A DNA stretch of 64,000 bases from positions 12,000 to 75,999 of the forward strand of contig JAVKGX010000009.1 in the NCBI GenBank assembly GCA_031432545.1, given 5' to 3'. Position numbers and translations under genes: made by a program. The notes below the pieces were generated by a model that searched no databases, was not told the DNA's origin, and saw only the letters and a program-made list of their open reading frames with translations. This DNA comes from Armatimonadota bacterium (GTDB lineage: Bacteria; Sysuimicrobiota; Sysuimicrobiia; Sysuimicrobiales; Sysuimicrobiaceae). Shown piece by piece: positions 28,837 to 37,911 of the stretch (the first letter of the stretch is position 1; every line of letters starts with the position of its first letter).

Positions 28837-29967
28837 TCAGAACTCGATCTTCCGGCGGCGGATGGCGACGCTGAGCAGCAGGCCCACCGCCGCCAGGTTC
28901 GTCACGAGGGAGCTCCCTCCGTACGACAGGAACGGCAGGGGGATTCCGGTGGCGGGCATGATCCCCACAGTCATCCCCACGTTCACGAAGACGTGAAAAC
29001 CGACCATCGAGGCGATGCCCACAGCGAGGTAGGCGCCGAAGGGATCGCGGGCCACGAGCGCGATGCGCAGCGCTCGCATCAGCCACACCCACAAGAGCAA
29101 AAGGACCGCAACGGCGCCGACGAAGCCGAGTTCCTCTCCGATCACCGAGAACAGGAAGTCGGTGTGCTGCATCGGCAGAAACCGCAGCGCGTTCTGCGTT
29201 CCTTCAAACAGCCCCTTGCCCCACATCTGGCCCGACCCGATTGCGATCTTCGACTGGATCAGGTTGTAGCCGGCGCCCAGCGGGTCGAGTTGGGGATCCA
29301 CGAAGACCATCAGGCGCAGACGCTGGTAGGGCTTGAGCATCTGCCACAGCAGAGGAAGGGCGGCCAGCCCAACCCCCGCGAGCCCCGCGAGGTGGCGCGC
29401 CGGCACGCCTGCGGCGAACAGCATCGCGAACACGATGGCCAAGAACACCATCGACGTGCCCAGGTCGGGTTGGACGAAGACGAGCACGAACGCCGGTGCT
29501 ACGTGCAGCAGGTAGGCCACGACGTCGGTCGGCCGCCGGAACGGTTCCCGGCGCTGGCTGAGCACCCAGGCCAGCGTGACGACGATCCCCAGCTTGGCGA
29601 ACTCCGAGGGCTGCAGGCTCACGGGTCCGGCGACCAGCCAGCGTTGTGCACCCAGGGCCGCGCGACCCGCCACGGCCACCAGCGCCAGCAGAACGAGGTT
29701 CGCCGCGTACACGACCTTCCAGATCTCACCCAACGACCGGTAGGGTACGGCCGCACACACCGCCATGGCGACCAGACCGACGAGGAGGTGGGCGGTGCGC
29801 GCGCGCACCAAACCCCAGGGTGCCTCGGGCGTCCTCGTCGCGCTCCACACCATGACGGTGCCGATGGCCACCAGCAGCAGCGTGACGACGAGCAGCCATC
29901 CGTCGACGTACCGCAGGCGCCGGGGCTTCTCCTCCGCGGTGGGCAGGGGGATGGCGGCGTGGGTCAT
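28837..29967 (-). CDS. rodA: Rod-shape peptidoglycan glycosyltransferase RodA
   Basis: A 376-residue SEDS-family polytopic membrane protein, about ten helices. It polymerises lipid II together with its class B PBP, encoded by the overlapping upstream gene. Signatures: PSEFAKLGIVVTLAWVL, the long periplasmic loop with QSKIAIGSGQMWGKG, DFLFSVIGEELGFVGA, and GIPLPFLSYGGSSL near the C-terminus. Its ATG overlaps the stop of mrdA by 4 bases. Confidence 0.96.
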   Translation of the reverse strand: MTHAAIPLPTAEEKPRRLRYVDGWLLVVTLLLVAIGTVMVWSATRTPEAPWGLVRARTAHLLVGLVAMAVCAAVPYRSLGEIWKVVYAANLVLLALVAVAGRAALGAQRWLVAGPVSLQPSEFAKLGIVVTLAWVLSQRREPFRRPTDVVAYLLHVAPAFVLVFVQPDLGTSMVFLAIVFAMLFAAGVPARHLAGLAGVGLAALPLLWQMLKPYQRLRLMVFVDPQLDPLGAGYNLIQSKIAIGSGQMWGKGLFEGTQNALRFLPMQHTDFLFSVIGEELGFVGAVAVLLLLWVWLMRALRIALVARDPFGAYLAVGIASMVGFHVFVNVGMTVGIMPATGIPLPFLSYGGSSLVTNLAAVGLLLSVAIRRRKIEF

Positions 29968-31745
29968 GGCCTGCCGGCGGCGGGTCGCCTATGCTGGGCC
30001 GACGCGCTGTACCACGCCTCGACGATCCGGCGCGCGATGGGTGCCGCGCTGAGCCCTCCGCGGTAGCCGTGCTCGATCAGCACGGCCACGGCGATCTGTG
30101 GCCGGTCGGCGGGCGCGTACCCGACGAACCACGCATGCGGCCGGCCGCGCGGCGTCTCGGCGCTGCCGGTCTTGCCCGCCACGGCCACGCCTGGAACCGC
30201 CGCCGCACGGCCCGTGCCCCGCACGACGACCGCCTCGAGACCGCGGCGCATGGCCTGCAGCGCGGCCGGCGGCAGATCCACCCTCCGCTGCACGCGCGCT
30301 TCAATGCGCCGGACGACCCGCCCTTCGCCGTCGACGACCGCGCGCACCAGGCGCGGCTGGACTAGTTGTCCGCCGTTGGCGATCGCGGCGGCCATGCGTG
30401 CGATCTGCAGCGGCGTCGCCAGGACGAACCCCTGACCAATCGCCATGTTGAGCGTGTCCCCCGGATACCACGGCTCACGCCAGCGCGTCTGTTTGTACTC
30501 GCGCGACGGGATGATGCCCTCCGCCTCCGACGGCAGGTCCACGCCGGTCCGCTCGCCCAGCCCGAGCATCGTCGCGTGGGCGCGGAGGCGGTCCGGGCCC
30601 AGGGCGCGGCCCAGTTGCCAGAACATGACGTTGCACGACTGCGCCACTCCCGTCAGGAAGTCGATGTTCCCGTGCGCGGCCAGGTCGCGGAACACCCACC
30701 GCCCCAGCGTCAGCGACCCGCTGCAGTAGAAGCGGGATCCGGCCGTGGCCTTGCCATCGGCCAGTGCCGCGAGGCCCGTCACGACCTTGAAGACGGATCC
30801 CGGCTCGTACGCGCTGGCGACGGCCCGGTTGAGGAGCGGGTGTCGGGGGTCTTCGCTCAATCGTGCCCACGTCGCCTCGGAGATCCCGGCTGCGAACAGG
30901 TTGGGGTCGTAGGTCGGATTGCTGGCCATCGCGAGGATCTCGCCGTTGCGGGGATCCATCGCGACGATCGCGCCGGCCCGCCCGGCCAGCTCGGCCTCGG
31001 CCAGCGCCTGCAGTTCGCGATCCAGCGTCGTGACGACGCTGCGGCCGGGCCGCGCCGTCTGCTCGCGCAGCACACGCAGCGGCCGTCCGGAAGCGTCGAC
31101 TTCCACGACCTGCTCGCCGTCGTCGCCGCGCAGGAAGGCATCGTAGTGGCGCTCGATCCCTGCCTTGCCGATCAGGTCGCCGGCCCGGTATCCGCGCGGC
31201 CGCAGCACGGCGAGTTCCTGCGCGCTGATCTCGCCCAAATAGCCCAACACGTGCGCCGCCAGCTGCCGGTACCGATACACGCGCACCGGCTCGGCCTCGA
31301 CCACCACCCCGCGCATCTCGGTCCGCCGCTCCTCGATCGCAGTGACCACACGTAGGCCGACGTCGCGCCGGATCCGGACGGGCTCGAAGGGCGGCGTGCG
31401 CGACCCGGCCAGCCGCCTGCGGATCTCGCCTTCGGGGACCCCCAGCAGCGCCGCCAGGTGTGGCAGGACCCGGTCGGGCTCGCCCAGTTCCAGCGGAAGG
31501 ATCGACACCGAGAACGACGGGCGGTTTGCGACGAGCGGGACGCCGCGCCGGTCCAGGATGAGGCCCCGGGGTGCGGCGGTGCGGTAAATGCGCAGCCGGT
31601 TGCCCTCTGCGAGCTGTGCGTAGTGTTCGCCCTGGAGAACCTGCAGCTGCCACAGTCGCAGAGCGAGCAGACCCAACATCACCGAGACCACCACGCCGAG
31701 GGACGCCAGACGCATCGGAAGGTGGGACGGCTTGTCGCGATCCAT
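29964..31745 (-). CDS. mrdA: Penicillin-binding protein 2 (elongasome transpeptidase)
   Basis: A 593-residue class B PBP. One N-terminal membrane helix (LASLGVVVSVMLGLLALRLW) is followed by the PBP dimerisation domain with the GLILDRRGVPLVANRP stretch, and the transpeptidase domain: SVFK as the S-x-x-K nucleophile (YEPGSVFKVVTG), SCN as S-x-N, and KTG in VAGKTGSAETP. ATG at 31745 is chosen because the helix begins soon after; an ATG at 31787 inside mreD is less likely. It partners RodA. Confidence 0.96.
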   Translation of the reverse strand: MDRDKPSHLPMRLASLGVVVSVMLGLLALRLWQLQVLQGEHYAQLAEGNRLRIYRTAAPRGLILDRRGVPLVANRPSFSVSILPLELGEPDRVLPHLAALLGVPEGEIRRRLAGSRTPPFEPVRIRRDVGLRVVTAIEERRTEMRGVVVEAEPVRVYRYRQLAAHVLGYLGEISAQELAVLRPRGYRAGDLIGKAGIERHYDAFLRGDDGEQVVEVDASGRPLRVLREQTARPGRSVVTTLDRELQALAEAELAGRAGAIVAMDPRNGEILAMASNPTYDPNLFAAGISEATWARLSEDPRHPLLNRAVASAYEPGSVFKVVTGLAALADGKATAGSRFYCSGSLTLGRWVFRDLAAHGNIDFLTGVAQSCNVMFWQLGRALGPDRLRAHATMLGLGERTGVDLPSEAEGIIPSREYKQTRWREPWYPGDTLNMAIGQGFVLATPLQIARMAAAIANGGQLVQPRLVRAVVDGEGRVVRRIEARVQRRVDLPPAALQAMRRGLEAVVVRGTGRAAAVPGVAVAGKTGSAETPRGRPHAWFVGYAPADRPQIAVAVLIEHGYRGGLSAAPIARRIVEAWYSASAQHRRPAAGRP

Positions 31746-31756
31746 GGGGACGGGAG

Positions 31757-32281
31757 TCAGCCGGTGCCGGCCGCCCGCTGAAACCATCGTTCGGCGCGGC
31801 GGACCCAAGCGAACACGAGCGGCGCGACCACGCCATTATAGCACGCAGCGACCGCGACGGTGGGCGCCGCGTCCTCCCACGGCGGCGGTGCATAGCCCGT
31901 GAGGGCGCCCAGGCCGAGTTCCAGAAAGCCGTTGGCGAACGTTGCCGCGGCGAGCAGGGCGACCGGCGTGAGGACGTTCTCCACGTAGAGGGTCCGTGTC
32001 ATCAGGCCTAACAAGAACCCGACGACGAGTTTGGGACCTGCCATCAGACCCAGCGACTGGCCGCCGACCAGATCCTGGAGCAGACCGCCGGCCAACCCCA
32101 CTGCGGCACCCAACTCCGGGCCACGGTGCAGCGCGAGGGCGACGACCAGGACCAGCACCAGATCCGGCCTTCCACCCAGCAGCGCCAGCCGCGCGGTCCA
32201 GGTGCTCTCGATCAGTGTCGCCACCACGAGGGCGGCCGCGTAGAGGGCGACCCGCAGCAGGCCCAGGCGAAACGACCCCAT
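31757..32281 (-). CDS. mreD: Rod-shape-determining protein MreD
   Basis: A 174-residue membrane protein with five hydrophobic segments, in the invariable mreB-mreC-mreD-mrdA order. PDLVLVLVVALALHRGPELGA and GLAGGLLQDLVGG match the MreD pattern (GxxxGFxxGLLxDxxxG). It links MreC to the elongasome. Confidence 0.94.
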   Translation of the reverse strand: MGSFRLGLLRVALYAAALVVATLIESTWTARLALLGGRPDLVLVLVVALALHRGPELGAAVGLAGGLLQDLVGGQSLGLMAGPKLVVGFLLGLMTRTLYVENVLTPVALLAAATFANGFLELGLGALTGYAPPPWEDAAPTVAVAACYNGVVAPLVFAWVRRAERWFQRAAGTG

Positions 32282-32298
32282 CTGCGGGGAGGGCGCCG

Positions 32299-33120
32299 TC
32301 AGCGGCGCCCCACGATCACGAGCACCTCTTCCAGCCGCCCCACCGTCGCCGCGGGCACGACCTCGGCTTCCTGGAAGAGGGCGCCGGGGGGTCGCAGCAC
32401 GGCGCGGACGGTTCCCACGCGAATCCCGCGAGGGAACACCCCGCCCAGCCCGGACGTGATCAGCACATCGCCCGGACGGAGGGAGGACTCGCGCGAGACG
32501 TACCGAAGCCGCAGCACGTCCCGGCCCTGTCCTTCCACCACCCCGGCGTCCCGGGTGCTCTGGACGAGGACGCCGACCGCGCTGCGCGGGTCGCTGATCA
32601 GCAGCACCCGCGCCGCCGTCGGGTAGACTTCCATGACGCGCCCGACCAGCCCGTCCGCCGTCACGACGGCGTCGCGCGTGCGCACGCCATCGCGTGCCCC
32701 GCGATCGATGGTCATCGTCGTGAACCAGCGGCTGGGATCCCGCATCGCCACGCGGGCAGCGACGGTGCTCACCGCGGTCTGCGCCCGGAACTCCACGAGG
32801 CGGCGAAGCCGGGCGTTCTCCGCCGCGGCCTCCTGCAGCGTCGCCACGTCGCGCGTCAGTCTCTCGACCTCGGCCCTTAGCCGGGCGTTCTCCAGCCGCA
32901 GCTGCCCGATCTCATTGAGCCCCCGCCACCAGCCGATGACGGTGTCGGCCGCGTGATTCATGCCGAGCTGCACCGGCGTCAGCCACGACAGGAGGAGGTG
33001 TCCCAGGGGGCCGACCTGCCGACGGTCGGTGGACCGCACCTGCCCCGTGAGGGTGACGATGACCGCCAGCAGCAGGACGAGCAGTACGCCGACGGTGCGG
33101 CGCGATCCGGTCGCGATCAT
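32299..33120 (-). CDS. mreC: Rod-shape-determining protein MreC
   Basis: A 273-residue protein with one N-terminal membrane helix, a coiled coil (LRLENARLRAEVERLTRDVA) and the MreC beta-domain (TIDRGARDGVRTRDAVVTAD, GLVGRVMEV, ITSGLGGVFPRGIRVGTV). It organises the RodA/PBP2 complex on the outer face of the membrane. Confidence 0.96.
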   Translation of the reverse strand: MIATGSRRTVGVLLVLLLAVIVTLTGQVRSTDRRQVGPLGHLLLSWLTPVQLGMNHAADTVIGWWRGLNEIGQLRLENARLRAEVERLTRDVATLQEAAAENARLRRLVEFRAQTAVSTVAARVAMRDPSRWFTTMTIDRGARDGVRTRDAVVTADGLVGRVMEVYPTAARVLLISDPRSAVGVLVQSTRDAGVVEGQGRDVLRLRYVSRESSLRPGDVLITSGLGGVFPRGIRVGTVRAVLRPPGALFQEAEVVPAATVGRLEEVLVIVGRR

Positions 33121-33145
33121 GGAAGCGCCCTCGTCTGCGGGCTTC

Positions 33146-34180
33146 CTACAGCTTCTTGGCTGTCACCAGCACCTTCTTTAGGACGTCGATCTCCTCCAGC
33201 GCACGCCCCGTTCCGAGTACGACTGCCGACAGCGGGTCGTCGGTGAGGGTCACAGGCATCCCGGTCTCCTCGGCCAGCAACCGGTCGATCCCGCGCAGCA
33301 GGGCGCCCCCGCCGGCCAGCACGATGCCGCGGTCGACGATGTCGGCAGACAGTTCCGGCGGCGTGCGCTCCAGCGTCTGCTTGACCGCATCCACGATCGT
33401 CGCGATCGGTTCGGCCATCGCCTCGCGGATCTCCGCGCTGGTCATGCGCACCGTCCGCGGCAGTCCGGAGACCAGGTCCCGCCCGCGGACGTCCACCGAC
33501 TGCTCTTCGCGCAGCGGGTAGGCTGAACCGATCGCGATCTTGATCTCTTCTGCGGTCCGCTCGCCGATCAGCAGGTTGTACACCTTCCGCGCGTACTGGA
33601 TGATCGCCTCGTCCATCTCGTCGCCGCCGATGCGGACCGACTTGCTGGTCACGATCCCGCCCAGCGCGATCACAGCCACCTCGGTCGTCCCGCCGCCGAT
33701 GTCCACGACCATGCTGCCAACCGGCTCCGACACAGGCAGTCCGGCGCCGATCGCCGCGGCCATGGGCTCCTCGATCAGGTAGGCTTCCCGCGCACCCGCC
33801 TGGAGCGTCGCGTCGATCACCGCCCGCTTTTCGACCTCGGTGACACCGGACGGGATGCCAACGATGACCCGAGGCTTGAACAACGACCGGCCGCGCAGGC
33901 CCCGCCGGATGAAGTAGCCGAGCATCGTCGACGTCGTGTCGAAGTCGGCGATGACCCCGTCCCGCAGCGGGCGGGTCGCCTGGATGTCGGCCGGCGTACG
34001 GCCGATCATCCTCTTGGCCTCATCGCCCACCGCCAGGATGTGCCCGTCGTTGCGCTTGGCCACGACCGAAGGCTCGCGGAGCACGATGCCCTCGCGCCGC
34101 ACGTACACCAAGGTGTTCGCGGTTCCCAGATCGATGCCCATGTCCCGGGACAGCCGGCCCAAGAACCCGTTTCGCGTCAT
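33146..34180 (-). CDS. mreB: Rod-shape-determining actin homologue MreB
   Basis: A 344-residue bacterial actin. Phosphate 1 motif [14 protein letters not shown], phosphate 2 [18 protein letters not shown], and the adenosine motif [17 protein letters not shown] are intact, as is the [13 protein letters not shown] connection. It directs the lateral cell-wall machinery, so the cell is probably rod-shaped. Confidence 0.98.
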   Translation of the reverse strand: MTRNGFLGRLSRDMGIDLGTANTLVYVRREGIVLREPSVVAKRNDGHILAVGDEAKRMIGRTPADIQATRPLRDGVIADFDTTSTMLGYFIRRGLRGRSLFKPRVIVGIPSGVTEVEKRAVIDATLQAGAREAYLIEEPMAAAIGAGLPVSEPVGSMVVDIGGGTTEVAVIALGGIVTSKSVRIGGDEMDEAIIQYARKVYNLLIGERTAEEIKIAIGSAYPLREEQSVDVRGRDLVSGLPRTVRMTSAEIREAMAEPIATIVDAVKQTLERTPPELSADIVDRGIVLAGGGALLRGIDRLLAEETGMPVTLTDDPLSAVVLGTGRALEEIDVLKKVLVTAKKL

Positions 34181-34218
34181 CTCGTCCTCCCGCGCCGCCC
34201 ACCGTACCCCAAGCGCTC

Positions 34219-34920
34219 CTAAAATCCTACCCCGCGCTCGCGCAAGCTGACAAACCGGCCGTCTCCGACCACGATGTGGTCGAGCACCGCGATCCCCAAG
34301 ATCGAGCCCGCCTCGCGCAGCGCCGCCGTCAGCCGCCCGTCCTCCGGGCTGGGCTCCGGGTTCCCGGAAGGGTGGTTGTGGGCCAGGACGACGGCGTGTG
34401 CGCTGCGCCGCACAGCCTCCCGGAAGACCTCCCGGGCGGCGACCGATGCGGCGTTGAGCCCTCCGCGCGAGGTCTCGACGATGCCGATCACTTCGTGGCG
34501 GGCGTTGAGGAGGATCACGCAGAAGTGCTCTTGGTCGCGGTCGGCAAGACGCGGCCGGACGGCCGCAGCGGCGTCCTGGGCGTTGCGGATCACCGGGCGT
34601 TCGGCCGCATCGAGGCCGTGCGCGCGGCGCCCCAGCTCGAAGGCGGCCTGCACCACGGCGGCCTTGGCGACGCCGACGCCAGGCGCAGAGGCCAGTTCCT
34701 CCGGCCGGGCCCGGCTCAGACCCCTCAGCCCACCGAAGCGGACGAGCAGGCGGTCGGCTAGGTGGAGGGCGGACTGTCCCCGCGCGCCGCTGCGCAGCAG
34801 GAGCGCAAGCAGATCGCGCGCGCTCAGGCTCTCCGGACCGTCGGCGAGGAGCCGCTCCCGTGGCCGGGCCTCCGGCGGCAGCTCACGGATGACCGGTCCA
34901 CCGCGTTCGTCGTACACCAT
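34219..34920 (-). CDS. radC: RadC/JAB1-MPN domain protein
   Basis: A 233-residue RadC protein: an N-terminal helix-hairpin-helix region ([27 protein letters not shown]) and a C-terminal JAB1/MPN metalloprotease-like domain with the zinc ligands in [18 protein letters not shown]. Its biochemical role is unresolved in general. Here it precedes mreB, as in many Firmicutes. Confidence 0.95.
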   Translation of the reverse strand: MVYDERGGPVIRELPPEARPRERLLADGPESLSARDLLALLLRSGARGQSALHLADRLLVRFGGLRGLSRARPEELASAPGVGVAKAAVVQAAFELGRRAHGLDAAERPVIRNAQDAAAAVRPRLADRDQEHFCVILLNARHEVIGIVETSRGGLNAASVAAREVFREAVRRSAHAVVLAHNHPSGNPEPSPEDGRLTAALREAGSILGIAVLDHIVVGDGRFVSLRERGVGF

Positions 34921-35001
34921 GGGGCTTCTCCTCCCTGGACAACGCGGTCGGAGCGGGAATTCGTGGAGGGAGCACTGCCCGCAGACCGGCCCGAGCGCGG
35001 C

Positions 35002-35265
35002 CTACAGTACGGCGCGCCATACCCACAGGGCGATCAGCACGCCGATCAGGACCGCCAGGTTCAGGCGGACGGTGAATCCGAACGTGAGGGTCACCAGGCC
35101 GGCGTCGATGTGAAGGGACGGGTCCAGACCGGGCTCGACCGTACGCGACAGAAACGCCAGCCCCGGCAGCGTGCCCACGGCCTGCGCGAGGACATGGCCG
35201 ACCAGTCCCCCCGTCAGCACGACGAAGACGAGCGCGAGCCACGGCCGGTGGGAACGGCGCGTCAT
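35002..35265 (-). CDS. DUF4321-like small membrane protein
   Basis: An 87-residue protein with two hydrophobic helices. VFVVLTGGLVGHVLAQAVG at the N-terminus and VTLTFGFTVRLNLAVLIGV at the C-terminus match the DUF4321 pattern I know from Firmicutes, where it sits near radC/maf/mreB as here. Function is unknown. Confidence 0.7.
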   Translation of the reverse strand: MTRRSHRPWLALVFVVLTGGLVGHVLAQAVGTLPGLAFLSRTVEPGLDPSLHIDAGLVTLTFGFTVRLNLAVLIGVLIALWVWRAVL

Positions 35266-35332
35266 CCGTGCGGGCAGCGGGTGGACAGATGCAGGGACAG
35301 CCCTCGCTCCTTCGACGGGATATCAGGAGCGT

Positions 35333-35500
35333 TCAGGTCTTGCCCGTTTCGTCGTTGTCCTCGTCCTTGACGGACTTGCGGAAGTCGCGGATCGCCCTGC
35401 CCAACGAACTGCCGATGCCAGCCAAACGTGAGGGGCCGAAGATCAGCAGCGCGATGATCAGGATGATGATCAGTTCGGTCGTGCCGATTCCGAACGGCAT
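35333..35500 (-). CDS. tatA: Sec-independent translocase subunit TatA/TatE
   Basis: A 55-residue protein: a short N-terminal membrane helix (GTTELIIILIIALLIFGP), the FGP hinge, an amphipathic helix (RLAGIGSSLGRAIRDFRKSV) and an acidic tail. ATG at 35500 follows GCGGAGG. It is the pore-forming part of the Tat system that exports folded proteins; the Rieske protein encoded at 44871-45527 has a twin-arginine signal and is a likely client. TatC is not in the window. Confidence 0.93.
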   Translation of the reverse strand: MPFGIGTTELIIILIIALLIFGPSRLAGIGSSLGRAIRDFRKSVKDEDNDETGKT

Positions 35501-35538
35501 CTGCTACCTCCGCGGTGATTGTACCACCGCCGGCCGGT

Positions 35539-35736
35539 TCAGGGGCGCCGCCGCGTGCTCAGCGACACCACACCCCAGGAGACCAGCAACCCCAGGACAG
35601 CCGCCCACCGGCCGCGCAAGATCGGATCGCGCGGGATCGCGGTCCGCACCGCTTCCTGGATGCGCAGCACGCGGCGCTCTATCCGCGCCCGGATCTGCGG
35701 AATCTCCGCAGCGAGTCGATCAGGTCCCGTATCCAC
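35539..35736 (-). CDS. Small membrane-anchored protein overlapping the holin-like gene
   Basis: A 65-residue frame starting at GTG 35736, in a different frame from, and overlapping by 58 bases, the end of the holin-X-like gene. It predicts an amphipathic helix (IPQIRARIERRVLRIQEAV) and one C-terminal membrane helix (WAAVLGLLVSWGVVSLS) with a basic end. This resembles the small DUF3618/YqjD-like proteins often encoded after DUF1469 genes. The start is uncertain and no homology search was possible. Confidence 0.45.
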   Translation of the reverse strand: MDTGPDRLAAEIPQIRARIERRVLRIQEAVRTAIPRDPILRGRWAAVLGLLVSWGVVSLSTRRRP

Positions 35737-36089
35737 ACCCGGTCCTCGCGCAGCGCCAGTCGCGTTCGCCGCATCTTCGGCCGCCGCAGCCTCCGCACCC
35801 CGACGGCCAGAGACGCGCCCGCCGCCGACACCGCCGCCGCCGTGGCGAGCAGGGCTGCTGCCCAGGTCGGCAACCACACGGACAGCACGATCGTGACCAC
35901 GACCGGCACGAACAAGACCACCGCCAGCGCTGCGACCGCTCCCACGGCGATCCACGCGCCGGCCCGAACGATGTCACCCGCCGCCTCCTGTACCTCCTCC
36001 CGCACCAGCGCCGCGTGCTTGCTCGCGAGCGCCCTCAGGTCCGCCACCAGGGCACGCCATTCCTCGGACACGGAGATCTCTTCGGCCAT
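35679..36089 (-). CDS. Phage-holin-X-like (DUF1469/YqjE) membrane protein
   Basis: A 136-residue protein with an N-terminal amphipathic coiled region (ALVADLRALASKHAALVREEVQ), two adjacent membrane helices and a basic C-terminal tail. This matches the DUF1469 'putative actinobacterial holin-X' family. Despite the name it is a general, non-phage membrane protein; its role is unknown. Confidence 0.75.
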   Translation of the reverse strand: MAEEISVSEEWRALVADLRALASKHAALVREEVQEAAGDIVRAGAWIAVGAVAALAVVLFVPVVVTIVLSVWLPTWAAALLATAAAVSAAGASLAVGVRRLRRPKMRRTRLALREDRVWIRDLIDSLRRFRRSGRG

Positions 36090-36092
36090 CGG

Positions 36093-36674
36093 TCACATCA
36101 CACCGTGCGCGGTCACGATCGCCCGCGCGATCTCCACGAGTTTGCGGTTCTCCTTCTGGCTCTGCACCTGCATCCGGCGGAAGGCTTCGGCTTCGCTGAG
36201 TCCCAGGCGCTTCATCAGGATGCCCTTCGCCCTCTCGATGACCTTGCGTGCCTCCAGTGCCTCGCGCAGGTCGCGCACTTCCCCTTCCAGCACGCGGAAC
36301 TCTTCGAACCGCGCGCGCGCCAACAAGATCGCCGGCAGCAACTCCTCCTCGCTGACCGGCTTCACCAGGTAGGCGAAGACCCCCGCCTCGCTGGCCCGCT
36401 CCACCAGGTCCAGCTCGCTGTAGGCCGTGAGCAGGATGATGGGGATCGGCCGCCTCCGGACGATCTCGTGGGCCGCCGCAATCCCGTCCATCTCGGGCAT
36501 CTTGATGTCGAGGATCGCAAGATCCGGCTCGTGTTGTTCGGCCAGGCGAACGGCCTCCGCACCCGTGCTCGCCTCGGCCACGACATCGAATCCCAGCGAG
36601 CGCAGCTGCGTCCGCAGAGTCATCACGCGGATGGCCTCGTCGTCGGCGATGAGGATGCGTAGCCGCTCGCCCAT
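36093..36674 (-). CDS. ANTAR-type response regulator (RNA-binding antiterminator)
   Basis: A 193-residue response regulator. The receiver domain has the acidic pair DD at 11-12, phospho-acceptor Asp56 (LAILDIKMPEMDG), Thr/Ala switch LLTAYSE and Lys of LVKPVSEEELL. The C-terminal ANTAR domain (ARKVIERAKGILMKRLGLSE, AEAFRRMQVQSQKENRKLVEIA) binds two-hairpin RNAs to prevent termination. It is the output partner of the kinase encoded 11 bases upstream, like PdtaR/PdtaS of mycobacteria. No ANTAR target hairpin pair was found by eye. Confidence 0.93.
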   Translation of the reverse strand: MGERLRILIADDEAIRVMTLRTQLRSLGFDVVAEASTGAEAVRLAEQHEPDLAILDIKMPEMDGIAAAHEIVRRRPIPIILLTAYSELDLVERASEAGVFAYLVKPVSEEELLPAILLARARFEEFRVLEGEVRDLREALEARKVIERAKGILMKRLGLSEAEAFRRMQVQSQKENRKLVEIARAIVTAHGVM

Positions 36675-36685
36675 GGGCAGTTCGC

Positions 36686-37864
36686 CTACCCTCCGCTTCT
36701 CGGAAACCGCATCTCGGCCACGGTTCCGTTCTCGCTGCGCAGCGCAAACGTCCCCCGCAGGTCGCGGGACACCAGGTCGCCGACGATCCGCAGGCCCAGG
36801 TGCGCGTCCCGCTCCAGGGCGAACCCCGTCGGCAACCCGCGCCCGTCGTCGCGCACGGAGACGACGACGTCCCGATCCGACGCCCCCAGCGAGATGACGA
36901 CGTTCCCTCGGCCGTCGACGAAGGCGTGCTCCAGCGCGTTGGTGACCAGCTCGCTCAGCACCAACGCCAGCGAGGTCGCCTGCTTGCTGGGCAACCGCAG
37001 CGGCTCGCCCACGACTCCGACGCGCACACTGCGGCCCGCGCCGGCCAGGTCCTTGGCGATCGTCTCGCCGATCCGTTCTGCGAGCCGCCGGACGTCGACC
37101 TCCTCGATCTGATCGGCCGACAGCATCTGGTGCACCGCCGCGATGCTCTTGACGCGTCCGATGCTGTCGCGCAGGCTCTTCTGCGCCGGCCCGGGGGCGT
37201 CGATGGTCTCCAGGTACAGCAGGTCGGCCAGGGTCTGCAGGTTGTTCTTGATGCGGTGGTGCATCTCCTGGAGCAGCGTCCTCAGCTGTCGGTTGCTCTG
37301 CTCGAGGTCCTGCTGGCTCTTTCGGATCACGCGGTCGCGGGCTTCCAGGTACGCCTGGCCGATCGCCAGCATCTGTAGATCGATGGCCTCATGTACGCGC
37401 TCGGTGGCGAGCATGACGTCGGGGGGGAAGGCCACCCACAGGCGCCGGTTGAGCATCGCCTGCACCTGGGCGCCCACGCTCCCGCGCAACAGACTGAGTG
37501 CCTGCAGGATCTCCTCGAGCGTGAACCCCAGATCCAACTGGCGGGACGCGACCCGATGGGCGTGCTCGAACACCCGATCGCGCGACGCCGCCTTCTCCTG
37601 GGGTTGGTCTGCCCGCATCACCTGGACGAGGAGATCTACCGTCTGCCGCCCCCACTCCCGGACCCAGTCGGGCTGCCCGGCGTACCGCGCGACGCGGCGG
37701 TGCAGGCTCTGCTGCCACCGACGCAGGATGTCGTCGCGGTGCGCGGCCAGGTGCCGGGAGGTCGTCGCGACCGCGAAGTCGACCATCGCGGCCCGCAAGC
37801 GCCGGAACACACCCACCCCGTCCGGTACGGATGCCCGCGAACGCCGTTGCCGCACCACGTCCAC
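36686..37864 (-). CDS. HisKA_2-type sensor histidine kinase
   Basis: A 392-residue soluble kinase. The first 190 residues are helical and resemble an RsbRD-like sensory region. The HisKA_2 box is LQEMHHRIKNNLQTLADLL (phospho-His at 202 or 203), followed by the HATPase: LVLSELVTNALEHAF (N box), VSVRDDGRGLP (G1) and HLGLRIVGDLV (G2). There are no membrane segments. It forms a PdtaS/PdtaR-type pair with the ANTAR regulator downstream, so the pathway controls RNA elongation rather than promoters. The start may be GTG 37864 or ATG 37786. Confidence 0.9.
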   Translation of the reverse strand: MDVVRQRRSRASVPDGVGVFRRLRAAMVDFAVATTSRHLAAHRDDILRRWQQSLHRRVARYAGQPDWVREWGRQTVDLLVQVMRADQPQEKAASRDRVFEHAHRVASRQLDLGFTLEEILQALSLLRGSVGAQVQAMLNRRLWVAFPPDVMLATERVHEAIDLQMLAIGQAYLEARDRVIRKSQQDLEQSNRQLRTLLQEMHHRIKNNLQTLADLLYLETIDAPGPAQKSLRDSIGRVKSIAAVHQMLSADQIEEVDVRRLAERIGETIAKDLAGAGRSVRVGVVGEPLRLPSKQATSLALVLSELVTNALEHAFVDGRGNVVISLGASDRDVVVSVRDDGRGLPTGFALERDAHLGLRIVGDLVSRDLRGTFALRSENGTVAEMRFPRSGG

Positions 37865-37911
37865 AAGTGTACCGGTTTCCCCCGGCGCACGGCCACGGCA
37901 GCCCCCCGCCG

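Noticed and set aside
35679-36089. Prophage remnant from the holin-like gene
   Set aside because: DUF1469 'holin-X' proteins are common chromosomal membrane proteins; no other phage genes, attachment sites or integrase are nearby.
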